Source: Candidatus Halarchaeoplasma halalkaliphilum
GTDB lineage: Archaea; Thermoplasmatota; Thermoplasmata; Halarchaeoplasmatales; Halarchaeoplasmataceae
DNA: 5,609 nucleotides
Direction of reading: 5' to 3'
Assembly: GCA_007133925.1 (NCBI GenBank)
Contig: SLLU01000119.1
Span: forward strand, 1 to 5,609
The notes under the pieces: generated by a model
Told to the model about the DNA's origin: nothing
The model's input: the letters and a program-made list of their open reading frames with translations, nothing else
Databases searched by the model: none
Program-made: the position numbers and the translations under genes
Shown: one piece after another, positions 4,584 through 5,609 of the stretch
Numbering within the stretch: position 1 is the stretch's first letter
How the letters are laid out: the number at the start of each line of letters is the position of its first letter

Positions 4584-5609
4584 AAAACAAGATAGCAGTA
4601 TTGATAGCAGCGGTGCTTTTGGTGTCGCTGATGAGCACAGGTTGTGTGGATAACGACGACGATGACATCGAATTCATCATTGTAACTGACATGGACGGAA
4701 GAGAGGTACGGGTGCCAACGGAGATCAAAGGCATAGTCGCCCATGGTTCGGGTTGCATGAGGTTGATCGCATACATGGGTGCCACGGACCTCTTGGTAGG
4801 TGTGGAGGAATTCGAACACAGGGCCCCCACAGGGAGGCCGTACAGGCTGGCAAATCCTCAGCTGGCGGACCTGCCATCCGTGGGTCCCATACATGGTGGA
4901 GATATGGAATTGATAGTTGCCGCTGAACCTTGTGTTATATTCCGGGCATCCACCGCTCCTGAAGCGGATGATTACCAAGATCGTACGGGCATACCAACCA
5001 TAAGTCTGGAGATAGGAGACCTGGACGAGAACAGAGAAGGCTTTTACGGGTCATTGAGGCTCGTGGGAGAGGTACTTGGTAAGGAAGAACGGGCCGAAGA
5101 TATAATTGATTACATCGACTCCCTTATTGCGGATCTGGATGAACGTACAAAAACCATCCCGGACCAGGGAAAGCCCTCTGTCTACGTAGGTGGTGTCCTG
5201 GCAAGAGGAACACATCCCCTTACTAGCACCTACGGTAAATTTGCCCCTTTCACGTTCACACACTCCATTAACGTGGCCGGGCAATTAGGCGGCGATCATC
5301 CCATAACTGGCAGTACCATGGTTGATAAGGAGCAGATAATAGCTTGGGATCCGGATATCATTTTCGTTGACATGGGCAGCTATACTGCAGGTACAACCAC
5401 ACTGGATGATCCGGAATGGCAGGTATTACAGGCCTTCGAAAATGGAGAGTTATACGGTATACTTCCATACAACTATCATCACATAAACTACGGAACGGTA
5501 CTCGCCAATTCGTACTATGTGGGTAGTGTTCTATACCCCGACGAATTCGCCGATATCGATGTGGAAACTAAAGCGGATGAGATATACCAGATGCTGGTGG
5601 GCGCACCGG
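4580..5609 (+). CDS. ABC transporter substrate-binding lipoprotein, iron-siderophore/cobalamin class (partial, 3' end missing)
   Basis: An open frame of 343 codons runs off the right edge. Residues 1-22 are a lipoprotein signal: KNK, a hydrophobic stretch, then LMSTGC with C22 as the lipidated residue, followed by an acidic linker (DNDDDD). The rest fits the periplasmic binding protein family PF01497 (COG0614): DMDGREVRVP (37-46), LIAYMGATDLLVGVEE (62-77), ELIVAAEPCVIF (110-121) and a dimetal- or chelate-binding type C-lobe including IIAWDPDIIFVDMG (253-266) and YYVGSVLYPDEFADID (312-327). Members sit outside the membrane and deliver siderophore-iron, haem, cobalamin or other metal complexes to a BtuCD/FhuBC-type permease and ATPase, expected just beyond the window. 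Little more than a C-terminal tail seems to be missing. It overlaps fmdE by ATGA and shares the nikR-facing promoter, which points to a nickel or nickel-chelate cargo; iron or cobalt complexes remain possible. Confidence 0.9.
   Translation, partial: MKNKIAVLIAAVLLVSLMSTGCVDNDDDDIEFIIVTDMDGREVRVPTEIKGIVAHGSGCMRLIAYMGATDLLVGVEEFEHRAPTGRPYRLANPQLADLPSVGPIHGGDMELIVAAEPCVIFRASTAPEADDYQDRTGIPTISLEIGDLDENREGFYGSLRLVGEVLGKEERAEDIIDYIDSLIADLDERTKTIPDQGKPSVYVGGVLARGTHPLTSTYGKFAPFTFTHSINVAGQLGGDHPITGSTMVDKEQIIAWDPDIIFVDMGSYTAGTTTLDDPEWQVLQAFENGELYGILPYNYHHINYGTVLANSYYVGSVLYPDEFADIDVETKADEIYQMLVGAP

Noticed and set aside
4923..4940. GTGTTAT in the binding-protein coding sequence as a further regulator site
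   Set aside because: A single 7-base match within a coding region far from any promoter is expected by chance.
4468..4978. Overlapping minus-strand open frames of 120 and 142 codons across the binding-protein gene
   Set aside because: They are antisense to a gene with a signal peptide, ribosome binding site and family motifs, and their translations are low-complexity His/Cys/Ser-rich strings typical of shadow frames.
1..5609. Search for tRNA/rRNA genes, CRISPR repeats, insertion sequences, attachment sites or phage genes
   Set aside because: No cloverleaf-like stretch, regularly spaced repeats, transposase motifs or terminal inverted repeats were seen by eye, and intergenic space is too short for most of them.

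Overview
The window is a compact stretch of archaeal chromosome, most likely euryarchaeal and perhaps Thermoplasmatota (lineage is a low-confidence inference). The archaeal character rests on TATA/BRE-type promoters upstream of nearly every transcription unit, several start codons only 24-27 nt downstream of a TATA box (leaderless mRNAs), GGTG/GAGG ribosome binding sites inside operons, and the gene content: an SRP54 tail, a polyprenol-kinase-like membrane protein, an archaeal thymidylate-kinase-like protein, an amphi-Trp protein, NikR and FmdE. I see no RNA genes, insertion sequences, CRISPR arrays or long repeats. Coding density is very high; the longest gene-free gap is about 100 bp.

Layout from left to right. 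(1) 1-153 (+): C-terminal end of signal recognition particle protein SRP54. (2) 198-1037 (+): a GNAT acetyltransferase with a long C-terminal extension, ending 2 bp from the next gene, which is convergent. (3) 2340-1040 (-): a two-gene, start-stop-overlapping operon with a dolichol/phytol-kinase-like membrane protein first and a thymidylate-kinase-like P-loop protein second. (4) 2673-2383 (-): a small ArsR-type winged-helix regulator, divergent from (5) 2735-3031 (+), an amphi-Trp domain protein; both appear to share one TATA element. (6) 3322-3047 (-): acylphosphatase. (7) 3782-3369 (-): the nickel-responsive regulator NikR, divergent from (8) 3885-4583 (+) an FmdE-family metal-binding protein and (9) 4580-beyond the right edge (+) a lipoprotein substrate-binding protein of the iron-siderophore/cobalamin ABC class, overlapping fmdE by ATGA.

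Two parts deserve attention. The nikR / fmdE / binding-protein locus looks like a nickel-regulated metal-acquisition unit: NikR keeps all four nickel ligands, and the 102-bp divergent promoter region holds a perfect 14-bp palindrome between the nikR TATA box and start codon plus repeated GTGTTA(C/T) elements placed against both promoters. The membrane kinase plus soluble NMP-kinase-fold pair has a coupled arrangement suggesting successive or linked steps, possibly in isoprenoid-alcohol phosphate metabolism; that function is a hypothesis.
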